Shown: positions 37,094-46,518, counted from the first letter of the stretch. The stretch is 64,000 bases of DNA from Marinifilaceae bacterium (GCA_016936255.1 JAFGYE010000066.1:1-64000), one strand, 5' to 3'. The notes: generated by a model not told the origin, from the letters alone. Numbers and translations are program-made.

Positions 37094-37834
37094 ATGAATT
37101 TGTTTGAAAACGTAGGAAAATTCGCAAGATTTCTTGTTTTGGTATTTTCAAAACCAGAAAAAAGCAAAACTTTATTTTCACAAATAATCCGTGAGATTGA
37201 TAAACTCGGAATCAATTCTATTGGGATCGTTGTTATTATATCATTATTTATGGGGGCCGTTATCACCTTGCAGACGGCATACAATATGCTTAATCCTTTA
37301 CTTCCGGATTATTTGGTTGGCTATACAACAAGAGAATCAATGATTCTTGAATTCTCATCGACGATAGTTGGTTTGATATTAGCTGGAAAAGTTGGTTCAA
37401 ACATAGCTTCTGAAATTGGTTCGATGAGGGTTACTGAACAAATTGATGCTTTGGAAATCATGGGAATCAATTCTGCCAATCATTTGGTTTTGCCCAAAAT
37501 TATAGCAGCAATTTTTATTAATCCGTTTCTATACGTACTAAGTGTGTTTGTAGGAATAACTGGTGGGTTACTTGCCGGTTATCTGACAAATACAGTTAAT
37601 TTAGCCGACTATATTGATGGCGTGCAATATGCTTTTATTCCTTATTACATTACCTATTCCCTAATAAAAACAGCTGTATTTGCCTTTATAATAACGGCAA
37701 TTCCATCCTTTTATGGATATTACGTAAAAGGAGGAGCACTGGAAGTGGGTAGGGCGAGTACAAAAGCAGTTGTAAACAGCAGTATTCTTATTCTTCTTGC
37801 CAATGTGATACTCACTCAAATTCTTTTAAAATGA
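37094..37834 (+). CDS. MlaE-type ABC transporter permease
   Basis: A 246-residue integral membrane protein of the MlaE/YrbE permease family, with about five helices. Characteristic stretches: 'LFMGAVITLQTAYNM' (about 50-64), 'GLILAGKVGSNIASEIGSMRVTEQIDALE' region (about 92-120) including the conserved R-V-T-E-Q-I-D-A-L-E, and 'GYYVKGGALEVGRAST' (about 207-222). The system moves phospholipids between membranes in proteobacteria. The stop overlaps the start of the ATPase gene by four bases (ATGA). No MCE-domain substrate-binding gene is adjacent. Confidence 0.93.
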   Translation: MNLFENVGKFARFLVLVFSKPEKSKTLFSQIIREIDKLGINSIGIVVIISLFMGAVITLQTAYNMLNPLLPDYLVGYTTRESMILEFSSTIVGLILAGKVGSNIASEIGSMRVTEQIDALEIMGINSANHLVLPKIIAAIFINPFLYVLSVFVGITGGLLAGYLTNTVNLADYIDGVQYAFIPYYITYSLIKTAVFAFIITAIPSFYGYYVKGGALEVGRASTKAVVNSSILILLANVILTQILLK

Positions 37835-38583
37835 TCACTGTAAGTAATGTAAATAAATCATTTGCCAACTTAAAAGTATTGAATGATATCTCTATTAATT
37901 TCGAGGCTGGCAAAACCAATCTTATAATCGGACAAAGTGGATCAGGTAAAACAGTTTTACTTAAATCCATCATCGGTCTTCATGAGGTTGATTCCGGTAG
38001 TATTTTCTATAACGACAGAGATTTTACTTCCTTGAATTTGAAAGGAAGAAAAGAGATTCGAAAGGAAATGGGTATGGTATTTCAGGGCGGGGCTTTATTC
38101 GATTCTATGAGTGTTGAAGAAAATGTACTTTTTCCTTTGGATATGTTTTCGGATATGAATGAAAAAGAAAAAAAAGATCGTGCAAATTTTTGTTTAAACC
38201 GTGTAAACATAAAGAATTCAAATCACTTGTTTCCCGCCGAAATTAGTGGCGGTATGCAGAAACGTGTTGCCATTGCAAGGGCAATTGCTTTGAATCCAAA
38301 ATATCTTTTTTGCGATGAACCCAATTCCGGTTTAGATCCTGTAACAGCTATTTTGATTGATAATCTTATTCAGGAAATTACAAAAGAGTATAATATGACT
38401 ACCATTATTAATACTCATGATATGAATTCAGTAATGGAAATTGGAGAGAAAATTGTTTTTATAAGCAAGGGGGACAAAGTATGGGAAGGATCTAAAGATG
38501 AAATATTTGATACCGACAATCAGGATTTAAACGATTTTGTTTTTGCTTCGGAATTGTATAAAAAGATTAAAAAAATAAGCTAG
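37831..38583 (+). CDS. MlaF-type ABC transporter ATP-binding protein
   Basis: A 250-residue ABC ATPase. Walker A 'GQSGSGKTV' (about 35-43), Q-loop 'MVFQGGALFDSMSV' (about 83-96) which is typical of MlaF, signature 'ISGGMQKRVAIARAIA' (about 139-154), Walker B 'YLFCDEPNSGLDP' (about 159-171) and the switch His in 'INTHDM'. Translationally coupled to the MlaE-like permease. Together they form the inner-membrane part of a lipid-transport complex whose MCE partner must be encoded elsewhere. Confidence 0.94.
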   Translation: MITVSNVNKSFANLKVLNDISINFEAGKTNLIIGQSGSGKTVLLKSIIGLHEVDSGSIFYNDRDFTSLNLKGRKEIRKEMGMVFQGGALFDSMSVEENVLFPLDMFSDMNEKEKKDRANFCLNRVNIKNSNHLFPAEISGGMQKRVAIARAIALNPKYLFCDEPNSGLDPVTAILIDNLIQEITKEYNMTTIINTHDMNSVMEIGEKIVFISKGDKVWEGSKDEIFDTDNQDLNDFVFASELYKKIKKIS

Positions 38584-38617
38584 TAGAAATCACGCTCGTA
38601 CATTCTATTCGATTTAT

Positions 38618-38625
38618 TATCTTTG
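38618..38625 (+). promoter_or_regulatory. -7 promoter box before the DUF4296 gene
   Basis: TATCTTTG matches TAnnTTTG, 26 bases before the ATG. No clear -33 TTTG at the normal distance. Confidence 0.4.
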
Positions 38626-38650
38626 CTTTCAGATCAACAAGAAACAATTC

Positions 38651-39478
38651 ATGAATAAAATACTATTTTTCTTTATTTGTAGCGCATTCATCTTTTTGAT
38701 ATCCTGCAAAGAAAATAACAAATATACTCCTCAGCTAAATGAAGATCAATTTACTAAAATGCTTATTGATATTCACATTATTGATGGAACTTTAGAATCG
38801 CAAAATATTTATCGCTCGGGAGATAATTATCGTCCCAGCCACTACTACAATTCTATTTTTCAGAAGTATAATATTACCCGTGAGCAATTTGATTCTTGCG
38901 TATCTTTTTATTCTTACGATACAAAAAGATTCACTCAAATTTACGATGTAATTATCGATTCGCTTAACCGACTTGAAACGCAATATCGTATTGAGGTTAA
39001 AAATAAAAAACTGGAACAAGACACCGTAAACCTCTGGACAAAAAAGCAGCATTGGAGAATTCCTGAGAAAGATAAAAATCAGGTTGACTTTGCGATTCCA
39101 GTTCAAGAAAAAGGTATTTACACCATTAAAGCTTCAATTAAAATATTTAAGGATGATCAAACTGATCAGCCCAAAATAGAGGCTTATTTTTGGAAACAGG
39201 ATAGTTTAGGCGAAGAGCATAAAGTAAGGTTTATGCCGCAACCAATTACTAAAGAGTTAAAATTCAACACTTATGAATTAAGTTTGTCCTATCCGGATTC
39301 GAGTTACACAGAACTCCGTGGGAACTTATTTGTCGGGGAGAATGATCTTGTTGAGTTTACTCAGCATTTCGAAATAAAGGACATCTTGATTTTCAATCCG
39401 CAAATTAGACCTGATTCGTTGCAGGTTATTAAGGAATTGGAGCAAGATGAGGAACTAAAACGTAGGAGTCTGCAATGA
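38651..39478 (+). CDS. DUF4296 domain lipoprotein
   Basis: A 275-residue lipoprotein (lipobox LISC, Cys19). Residues 25-115 match the DUF4296 pattern: 'QFTKMLIDIHIIDGTL', 'YNSIFQKYNITREQFDSCVSFYS' and 'IYDVIIDSLNRLE', an all-helical domain of unknown function common in Bacteroidota. The remaining 150 residues are beta-rich ('GIYTIKASIKIF') and not recognised. The last codons overlap the start of the amidohydrolase-like gene (ATGA), so the pair is translationally coupled. Confidence 0.88.
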   Translation: MNKILFFFICSAFIFLISCKENNKYTPQLNEDQFTKMLIDIHIIDGTLESQNIYRSGDNYRPSHYYNSIFQKYNITREQFDSCVSFYSYDTKRFTQIYDVIIDSLNRLETQYRIEVKNKKLEQDTVNLWTKKQHWRIPEKDKNQVDFAIPVQEKGIYTIKASIKIFKDDQTDQPKIEAYFWKQDSLGEEHKVRFMPQPITKELKFNTYELSLSYPDSSYTELRGNLFVGENDLVEFTQHFEIKDILIFNPQIRPDSLQVIKELEQDEELKRRSLQ

Positions 39479-40290
39479 GAAAAATAGCGGCGAACTACAT
39501 TTTTCCTGTTATAGCGACTCCTTTAAAAAATGGAATTATTGTACTTGATGAGAATAATTATATTGTCGATATAATTGATACGAAGGGACAGATTAAAGAA
39601 ATTCAAAACCTGGAATTCTACAGTGGGATAATTGTTCCCGGATTTGTTGATGTATTTACACTCCTCAGTTTTTCATCCTTCTCAGGAAAAGATTTTGAAG
39701 ATTGTCTGCATGATGACTTTGGTTCAGCACTTAAAAAGAGTTTACTCCAGAAAGATACTACTGCCAATACAATACAAAGAGGAATTAATCAATTAGAAGC
39801 TTATGGAACTGTTGCTGCAGCCGATTATTTTATTTTAAATAATCATGCTGATCAAAAGCGAAAATCGAAGTTGTCTTTTTCTGACATGAATGCTGTAGAA
39901 TCAAACTGTTCCCTGCAACTTCCGATATCAAACAAGCAATTAAATCCAAACCAATCAATTCTGCTAAATCGAATGATCGTAGAAAAATTGAATGGGTTTG
40001 CACCGGCTGAAAGTGAAATGAACCGATACTGCATTGGAACAGGATCGCTTGGAATGCATTTGAAACTATCTGTTTTTGAGGAATTAAAAGCTCTGCAAGA
40101 AATTCTGCCGGACCTTACTTTTTGGGAATTGATCAAATGGGGAACTATAAACGGAGCAAAACATTTGCAGATCGAAAATAGATTTGGAAGTCTTGAAATT
40201 GGCAAAAAACCAGGACTGAACCTACTCACAAATCTTGATTATCCGAATCAGAAATTCAACGCGGCAAGCACAATAAAAATACTTGTTTAA
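39475..40290 (+). CDS. Amidohydrolase-like protein lacking the metal-binding residues
   Basis: A 271-residue protein with the frame of a cytosine-deaminase/imidazolonepropionase-type amidohydrolase: a small N-terminal beta domain ('IIVLDENNYIVDIID'), 'IIVPGFVDV' (about 54-62) and a typical C-terminus ('NGAKHLQIENRFGSLEIGKKPGLNLL'). The essential residues are gone. The H-x-H normally after P-G-F-V-(D/N) is V-F-T here, the catalytic Asp expected in 'G-T-D-S' is Gly ('GTGSLGM'), and about 100 central residues with the remaining His ligands are missing (family usually about 370). The reading frame is intact, so it is more likely a kept pseudoenzyme than a fresh pseudogene. Confidence 0.72.
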   Translation: MRKIAANYIFPVIATPLKNGIIVLDENNYIVDIIDTKGQIKEIQNLEFYSGIIVPGFVDVFTLLSFSSFSGKDFEDCLHDDFGSALKKSLLQKDTTANTIQRGINQLEAYGTVAAADYFILNNHADQKRKSKLSFSDMNAVESNCSLQLPISNKQLNPNQSILLNRMIVEKLNGFAPAESEMNRYCIGTGSLGMHLKLSVFEELKALQEILPDLTFWELIKWGTINGAKHLQIENRFGSLEIGKKPGLNLLTNLDYPNQKFNAASTIKILV

Positions 40291-40339
40291 TCAAGACTAA
40301 TTAACTTCTCAATTTGATAGATCAACTCAGGAATTTATC

Positions 40340-40347
40340 TAAATTTG
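40340..40347 (+). promoter_or_regulatory. Promoter of the radical SAM gene
   Basis: -7 box TAAATTTG (TAnnTTTG) 19 bases before the ATG, with TTTG at 40313-40316 as a possible -33 element 23 bases upstream. Confidence 0.5.
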
Positions 40348-40366
40348 CGCAATAAAAACTGTGTAA

Positions 40367-41146
40367 ATGGCTACTTTTCTCTTCGATAAAATTATTTTCG
40401 GCCCTGTAAAAAGCAGAAGACTTGGTGTTTCGTTAGGTATTAATTTACTGCCTAATGATTGCAAACTCTGCAGTTTTAATTGCATTTATTGTGAATGTGG
40501 ATGGAATCCGGATCAATATGAACAGAAAATTAATTTTCACCCAAAAAATCAGGTGAAAGAGAGTCTATTCGAGAAATTGACCCAGATGAAAGCCAATAAT
40601 GAAGATTTGGATGTAATTACCTTTGCAGGAAATGGAGAACCAACGCTTCATCCGGAATTTGGTGAAATAATTAATTACACAATCGAGGTTCGAAATCAAG
40701 TATTTCCGCAGGCAAGAATAGCTGTCCTTTCCAATTCATCGATGATTCACAAAAAGTCGGTATTTGATGCTTTAAATAAGGTCGATGATAATATTTTAAA
40801 GCTGGATGGCGGAACAGAGGAAACAATTATCAATTTAGATCAGCCCGTTGGAAAGTTCAATCTAAATAATTTGGTTGAACTTCTTTCTAAGTTTGATGGC
40901 AATTTAATCATTCAAACCCTTTTTATTCGAGGAGAATACGGGGGTAAAGTTATTGACAACACTACTAGGGAAGAAATAGATGCATGGCTTACACACCTGC
41001 AAAAAATACAACCGAAAGAAGTGATGATTTATACTATTTCGAGGGATACTCCAAGTGATAATCTGGAGAAAATATCAATGAAAGAATTGAAGCAAATTGC
41101 GCAAAAAGTAGAAGAGGCCGGATTTAAAACACAAATCAGCGGTTAA
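40367..41146 (+). CDS. Radical SAM family protein
   Basis: A 259-residue cytoplasmic radical SAM enzyme. The cluster motif C-x3-C-x2-C is in 'CSFNCIYC' (about 36-43), preceded by 'GPVKSRRLGVSLGINLLP', the mark of the group whose members begin with 'GPVPSRRLGRSLG'. 'TFAGNGEPTLHP' (about 85-96) is the glycine-rich SAM-binding strand. No accessory SPASM or TRAM domain. The reaction is unknown for this subgroup. Stand-alone gene with its own promoter. Confidence 0.9.
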   Translation: MATFLFDKIIFGPVKSRRLGVSLGINLLPNDCKLCSFNCIYCECGWNPDQYEQKINFHPKNQVKESLFEKLTQMKANNEDLDVITFAGNGEPTLHPEFGEIINYTIEVRNQVFPQARIAVLSNSSMIHKKSVFDALNKVDDNILKLDGGTEETIINLDQPVGKFNLNNLVELLSKFDGNLIIQTLFIRGEYGGKVIDNTTREEIDAWLTHLQKIQPKEVMIYTISRDTPSDNLEKISMKELKQIAQKVEEAGFKTQISG

Positions 41147-41460
41147 TACATTAATTTTGTAAAATTGTCCTGAAATATCGATTCCCGAAATTTATTTCTA
41201 ATGCTTAAGGGTAGGTAAGTTATATCTTAAAAATCGTCCTCAAAAAAAACAATTTGTCAGAAAGCCCTTTATAAAAGGAACTTTTGATATTTTGAAGTGA
41301 GGTTTCAACTTGATTTCTACGTCTGCAAATATCTTTTGTTTCTTCATTTCAGGAGTTTTTTTCAATAATTGCTTATATCTCCTTTTTATTTGCAATTTCT
41401 CCCTAAAAGTATAACTTTAAGTTTATTACGAAATAAAACCCACGAGAAAACAATAAATCT
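41147..41460. other. Intergenic region, nothing recognised
   Basis: About 310 AT-rich bases without a credible frame, RNA fold or repeat on either strand. It presumably holds the promoter for the lipoprotein gene at 41461. Confidence 0.5.
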
Positions 41461-42357
41461 ATGTTTAGAACATCTATTAAATTAAGCTGTTTCATTCTTT
41501 TTTTCACGTCATCAGTGCTAACTTTTGGTTGTCAGAATAAGAAAGCCTCAGTTGATAAGCTGCCTGAAATGGCTGCACCACAACAAAAGGAGTTAAGATC
41601 GGTTAAAGCTCTGTTTTACAATGTGCCAAGTCCGATTGAGGTGAGTGGGATTATAAAAAAAATGAACCTGCCTTATCAGCCCGATTTAATGAATCCGGTT
41701 TCTAATGCAGATAATTATTTGTCACAAGCGGATGTGGCTATCAACATTGGTATTTACGGTGCGGATTTAAGTTACATTAGAATTTATGAACAGTTTCAGG
41801 ATGCGGCAAGATATTTAGCCGTAATCAAGAAATTTACACGCGAATTGGGCATTCCTGAAGAACAGGAAAAAATTACTGCCCGAAGAATGGAAGAAAATAT
41901 TGAAAATCAAGATTCTTTACTGCAAATAATTACCGAAACGTTTACGAAATCAGACAGTTATCTGAAAGAAAATGAAAGAGGTGGTGTTGCGGCTTTAATT
42001 GTTTTTGGTGGATGGATTGAGACTTTGTATCTGGCAACAAATATTGTAGATTTAAAAAATCCTCAAAAAGAAATGGTCAACTTAATTTCACAGCAAAAAC
42101 ATTCTGTGAAAAACCTTATTGGTTTACTAAATCAATATAGAGATAACTATAAAATAAATCAGATTTTGCCAGACTTAAAGAAGCTGGATGCAAAATTTCA
42201 GGAAATATCGCAAACTAAATCTTCTGCATCGAGCATTAAAACAAAAGACGGCAAAACAGTTATTAAAAATCAGGTTACTCTAACTGCTTCGAACGAAACA
42301 ATCAGAGAAATTAAAGAAATTAATAGCAAAATCAGGGAAATGATTACCGAATTATAG
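41461..42357 (+). CDS. Hypothetical lipoprotein, helical
   Basis: A 298-residue protein of unknown function. The signal ends in a lipobox-like 'LTFGC' (Cys24). The mature protein is almost all helical: 'IGIYGADLSYIRIYEQFQDAARYL' (about 100-123) is the most conserved-looking stretch, and the C-terminal 60 residues are charged and coiled-coil-like. I recall similar conserved hypothetical lipoproteins in Bacteroidota but no characterised member. The next gene starts 13 bases downstream, so the two are likely one transcript. Confidence 0.8.
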   Translation: MFRTSIKLSCFILFFTSSVLTFGCQNKKASVDKLPEMAAPQQKELRSVKALFYNVPSPIEVSGIIKKMNLPYQPDLMNPVSNADNYLSQADVAINIGIYGADLSYIRIYEQFQDAARYLAVIKKFTRELGIPEEQEKITARRMEENIENQDSLLQIITETFTKSDSYLKENERGGVAALIVFGGWIETLYLATNIVDLKNPQKEMVNLISQQKHSVKNLIGLLNQYRDNYKINQILPDLKKLDAKFQEISQTKSSASSIKTKDGKTVIKNQVTLTASNETIREIKEINSKIREMITEL

Positions 42358-42370
42358 AAAAACGATTGGG

Positions 42371-42829
42371 ATGAAAATGACTATAAAAACAATATTACTT
42401 ATTTTTTACTTATTCGCATTGCCAAATATTGTGCCTGCCCAGTGTAACGAATACACCAAAAAGGAATGTATCCCGAAGCTTACGCCTTACACCTTTAATG
42501 GACAATTAAATAATTCGGTGTTATCGGAGGGTGAAACTGCTGAATTGCAACTTACTTTTTATAAGGATCAGGAATATAGAATTTTAGTCGAAGGAGAAGA
42601 TAATCTTGGTAAAATTCAATTTCAGCTTTTTGATACCGACTACAACTTATTGTATGATAATGCTGATGAAGATTACACAAATTTGTGGGATTTTATGGTT
42701 GAGAGCACCGATGATTTTGTAATTCGGGTATTGATACCTGAAAATCAAAAAACGGAGAGAATTGAAAGTGGCTGTGTTTCGATTTCAATTGGTTTCAGAG
42801 CTTTTGGATCGAGAACTATTTTTAAATGA
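42371..42829 (+). CDS. Hypothetical secreted protein
   Basis: A 152-residue protein with a signal peptide (cleavage near 'IVPAQ', about residue 24). The mature part has paired cysteines near the N-terminus (CNEYTKKEC) and a beta-rich body resembling a small jelly-roll: 'LQLTFYKDQEYRILVEGEDNLGKIQFQLFD' region followed by 'FVIRVLIP'. Function unknown. Co-transcribed with the helical lipoprotein upstream and closed by a strong terminator. The pair could form a small envelope module (inference). Confidence 0.78.
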   Translation: MKMTIKTILLIFYLFALPNIVPAQCNEYTKKECIPKLTPYTFNGQLNNSVLSEGETAELQLTFYKDQEYRILVEGEDNLGKIQFQLFDTDYNLLYDNADEDYTNLWDFMVESTDDFVIRVLIPENQKTERIESGCVSISIGFRAFGSRTIFK

Positions 42830-42857
42830 TCATTTTCTGAGGCGAAACTTACAAAAT

Positions 42858-42889
42858 AAAAAAACCATCCTTTGCTGGATGGTTTTTTT
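42858..42889. terminator. Bidirectional terminator at 42.9 kb
   Basis: A 13-bp stem (A run plus ACCATCC with GGATGGT plus T run) around a 6-base loop, serving the two convergent genes. Confidence 0.9.
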
Positions 42890-42908
42890 ATTTCTGCAGT
42901 TTTATCGG

Positions 42909-43796
42909 TTATTTCAACAAAAATTTAGCTGACCCAATATGGTTTCCTTCAGCGAAAACATCTACTTTATATTCTCCTTCAATAAGACTTCCATCATTAT
43001 CCCAGAATACCGCAACATCGAGCTGTTCCCCTTCGTAATCAATCTCCCGCGTTGCAGAATAGCTAAGTTTAGTATTCTGAAAATCGAATAAAAGGTTTTC
43101 CGGATTACCCAAAACAACTTCATCTGGTCGGGTGATACGAACAAATAATGCTTTAAGTCCGGTTGATGCAGTTACATTTTTTTGAATGGTAAAATTGGTG
43201 ACTAATTTTTCCGTTTTGGAAATCTTTTTCACGTCTTTGCCTTTTTTATTTATAGGATAACAAGCAAGATCCACAAGCGTAAGAGTAGCCGCTTTACTGA
43301 TTACCTCTTTCATTGTTTCGGTTGATTCCTCGAGTTTGGTGTTGCGATCTTTCACCCAATCGATTTGCTTTTTAACACGTACATTTTCTGCAGTAAGCAA
43401 TTGGTTGCGTGTATTTAGTGAGTCGATTTGAACAATATAATCTCTTAGTACTCCTTTTAAAGTTCCTAATTCTTTTTTGTATTTATTAATTTCAAAATAA
43501 GAGTTGTTTCGAAATACTTTCATTCGATCCAAAAGTTCATTTATCTTTTCCTGTTCCATTTTTAGCTGAACATTCAAGGTATCATTGTTCGTTTGCAAAG
43601 AATCGTAATCCTGCGAAAGTAATTTCAATTCATTTTCCAAACTTATTTTCTCAGTAGTAATTTCGGAGATATAGCGCTTATTATCTCTATGTTCCATGTA
43701 ATACATTACCGCTAAAATCACAAGAATTACCCCTAAAGTTGCCAACACTCCAATATAAATGTTGTCTTTTTTATTTTTACCTCTACTCTCTGCCAT
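42909..43796 (-). CDS. Membrane-anchored coiled-coil protein of unknown function
   Basis: A 295-residue protein. After a charged start ('MAESRGKNKKDN') one membrane helix spans about 13-31 ('IGVLATLGVILVILAVMYY'), then a long coiled coil runs from about 38 to 165 with heptads rich in Leu, Asn and Glu. The C-terminal 120 residues are a beta-rich domain ('SKTEKLVTNFTIQKN', 'GEYKVDVFAEGNHIGSAKFLLK'). It is probably an inner-membrane protein with the coil in the periplasm. I do not recognise a named family beyond Bacteroidota hypotheticals. Confidence 0.8.
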   Translation of the reverse strand: MAESRGKNKKDNIYIGVLATLGVILVILAVMYYMEHRDNKRYISEITTEKISLENELKLLSQDYDSLQTNNDTLNVQLKMEQEKINELLDRMKVFRNNSYFEINKYKKELGTLKGVLRDYIVQIDSLNTRNQLLTAENVRVKKQIDWVKDRNTKLEESTETMKEVISKAATLTLVDLACYPINKKGKDVKKISKTEKLVTNFTIQKNVTASTGLKALFVRITRPDEVVLGNPENLLFDFQNTKLSYSATREIDYEGEQLDVAVFWDNDGSLIEGEYKVDVFAEGNHIGSAKFLLK

Positions 43797-43985
43797 AAAA
43801 ACTCTGCTTAATTAGTTCGAACAAATTTACTTATCTTTTTTTTAAATAGTATTCTCTAACGCCTATTTGTTTAAAAGCAAACTGCTCCACAATAATAAAT
43901 AGAATCAATGCATTGCAGAACCAAATACTATTGCCGATTGAACCACTGCAATAACCAAACCAGATTTTAAAATTCTAAATTGCAA

Positions 43986-44026
43986 ACAAAACAAGGGGGC
44001 TAACATCTTGTTAAAGAATGCGCCCC
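43986..44026 (-). terminator. Probable terminator of the TonB receptor gene
   Basis: On the minus strand GGGGC, an 8-base bulge, TAACA-AGA-TGTTA and GCCCC form a bulged hairpin followed by TTGTTTTGTTTG. It lies about 45 bases after the receptor stop. Confidence 0.5.
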
Positions 44027-44070
44027 GTTACCAAACTAACCTTATGTTTTTTTTATGAAGTAGATTTCTT

Positions 44071-46518
44071 CTACAGGATGTTACCCAATTTCACACCAAA
44101 ATAGATTGTTCTTGGATTTAATGGTCCATATACATAACCTGCATCACGGGACGGGCCAAAATCAAAATCATCCTGAAAAGAATTAAAGATATTCTTCATC
44201 CCCAAATCAAACTGTAATTTCACATCACTGCCTAAATCGAAATGGTAAGCAAAGTTGATTCCCAAATCCATAAAACGATCTGATTTCACTAAACTTTCCT
44301 GAATCTCATTTCCATATTTATCATCTCCTCCACTTAAGTGAATCAAATTCATTGGTCCGGTATATGATCCTGATAATGTAGCAGTAAACTCATGAAGAGG
44401 TTTCCAGTTCATTGCAAAATAGCCATACTGCTCTGGTGTTCTCAAAATATCATCAGTAGTAGTATTGGCTGTATCCTCATCCTCTCCCTGATCAACAGCA
44501 TCATCGTATTTACTGGATTGCAAGGTTAGTCCCATTTGGAAATCCAACTTATAGGATGGAGCCAGTTTACATTCAAAATTTACCCCCCGAACAACCGCTC
44601 CATTGGCATTTTTCCGAAGCATAACCATGTTTCCAGTTGCATCTACCTCACTAAATTCGTTAAAGAAAGGATCGATTAACTGAGTATTAAAACCCTCTGC
44701 AAGAAAATAGGTCTGCATTTTACCAAAGGCTTTGGTGTAATCCCAGGATACAGTATAACTGTTTGATTTCTCTTCTGTTAAATCGTCAGCCAATTCGTGT
44801 GTGATTCTTCTGGCCGTTGAAGCTTCAATGTGTAAATCTTCATCGAAAATTTGCGGAGCTCTAAAACCTCTTGCATAACTAACCCGCAATTGCGAACCTT
44901 TAAAGATATCGAATAACACGTTAGCTCTGGGACTAAATACTGTATTTGAATAATTGGAATTTTCCGCAGAATTTTTAATTTCATAGGAATCCATTCTTAC
45001 ACCCAATAGAAATTTTACAGCACCTAAATCCCATTTACTTTGAGCAAATGCACCTATAGTATTTGATGTTTGATCGGCAATTTTGGTTGTTTTCACAAAT
45101 TCATTATTTGTAAAATCATAATACCCCAATTTATCATCTTTCAGACTGTTGTAAACATTCTCCAATCCAAGAGTGATATCTGCAGGAGCGAAAAATAAAT
45201 TATCAAACTTTGTAAAGAATTGCACTCCGGCAGAAACAGCCAAATCATCGGTTTGACCATAAGCACCATAATCAGGAATTGGTGTAGATAATTCCGCACC
45301 ATTGTCGTCATAAATAGTGGCAGCTCCATAGTAACTATCCCTATCGATACTTTGTCCCGAAGCATAAACAGACAATTTACTGATTCGATCCTGATTAAGA
45401 TATTGATCCCAGGCCAAACTTCCTGAATTAATACGATGACTTACTTCTTCGGCAACAGTAGCTTCATGAGCCTTTAAATTTAGCTGATCTCCGCCCCTTC
45501 GGTACTCATCAACTACATGATATTCCAAAGTCAATTTGGCTAAATCTGAAAGACGATGATAAGCACGTAAACCGACACTTATATTTTTCAATTTAACCAT
45601 ATCGGAATAACCATCCTTATTCGCATCCCAATCACCGCGCTCACGGTTCATCCCAAAAATAAACATCCCGCTTTTATGATCTTCAGAAACAACTGACGCA
45701 TTAAAATCGGCAGTCATATCACTGGCAGCATCTCCACCACCATCAACACCAATACCTACAGCTCCATATTTCACTCCTGCTTTAAAAGTATTGGCAACAG
45801 GATCTTTTGTAATGATATTAATTGTACCGGCAATTGCATTCCCTCCAAAAAGAGCTGAACCACCTCCACGTACAATCTCAACTCGCTGAATCATACTTGC
45901 CGGAATGTGTTCCAATCCGTATACTCCGGCCAATCCGCTGAAAATAGCTCTGCTGTTAATTAATATCTGCGTATATGGTCCTTCTAAACCATTCATTCTT
46001 ACTTGCGAAAAACCACAATTGTTACAATTATTCTCTACACGCAAACCAGGAGAAAAAACCAAACCATCAGCCAGGTTTGCTGATGATATTTGTTCCAGCA
46101 ACTTAGTAGATATAGAATTTACTACAACAGGAGCATCTTTACGTTGAATTCTGTTTCGATCGGCCGTAACCACAACCTGATCCAAGCCAATAAAATCTTC
46201 TGCTATTTTAAATTCAAGAACAGAGTTCTTTCCTCCTTTTAGTTCCAATTCCTTCTTGTCCAATTTGTATCCCACACAAGTAGCAATTACATGATAATGC
46301 CCCACAGGAACATTCTCGATTACAAATTCGCCGTCGAAATTTGTTACTGCTCCCATGCTCGATCCTTCAAGAGAAACACTGGCATATGGAATGGGTTTGC
46401 TGCTGTTACTGTCAATCACTTTGCCTTTTACACTTGAAGTAATATTTTCGGCAGAAACAGAAAATGCCACACTAATTAGCATAGCAATGCCAATAGTTAG
46501 ATGAGTTAGTAGTCTCAT
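44071..46518 (-). CDS. TonB-dependent outer-membrane receptor
   Basis: An 815-residue receptor. Signal peptide (to about residue 25, 'FSVSAENI'), a CarboxypepD_reg-like domain ('GKVIDSNSSKPIPYASVSLEG', about 33-110), plug ('DQVVVTADRNRIQRKDAPVVV', then 'VEIVRGGGSALFGGNAIAGTINI') and barrel ending in a hydrophobic strand. This is the CirA/FepA-like class rather than SusC, and no SusD gene is present. Substrate unknown; the histidine-rich membrane protein just upstream suggests a metal or metal complex (inference). The ATG at 46518 is chosen over an in-frame start 16 codons earlier because it begins a normal signal peptide. Confidence 0.93.
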   Translation of the reverse strand: MRLLTHLTIGIAMLISVAFSVSAENITSSVKGKVIDSNSSKPIPYASVSLEGSSMGAVTNFDGEFVIENVPVGHYHVIATCVGYKLDKKELELKGGKNSVLEFKIAEDFIGLDQVVVTADRNRIQRKDAPVVVNSISTKLLEQISSANLADGLVFSPGLRVENNCNNCGFSQVRMNGLEGPYTQILINSRAIFSGLAGVYGLEHIPASMIQRVEIVRGGGSALFGGNAIAGTINIITKDPVANTFKAGVKYGAVGIGVDGGGDAASDMTADFNASVVSEDHKSGMFIFGMNRERGDWDANKDGYSDMVKLKNISVGLRAYHRLSDLAKLTLEYHVVDEYRRGGDQLNLKAHEATVAEEVSHRINSGSLAWDQYLNQDRISKLSVYASGQSIDRDSYYGAATIYDDNGAELSTPIPDYGAYGQTDDLAVSAGVQFFTKFDNLFFAPADITLGLENVYNSLKDDKLGYYDFTNNEFVKTTKIADQTSNTIGAFAQSKWDLGAVKFLLGVRMDSYEIKNSAENSNYSNTVFSPRANVLFDIFKGSQLRVSYARGFRAPQIFDEDLHIEASTARRITHELADDLTEEKSNSYTVSWDYTKAFGKMQTYFLAEGFNTQLIDPFFNEFSEVDATGNMVMLRKNANGAVVRGVNFECKLAPSYKLDFQMGLTLQSSKYDDAVDQGEDEDTANTTTDDILRTPEQYGYFAMNWKPLHEFTATLSGSYTGPMNLIHLSGGDDKYGNEIQESLVKSDRFMDLGINFAYHFDLGSDVKLQFDLGMKNIFNSFQDDFDFGPSRDAGYVYGPLNPRTIYFGVKLGNIL

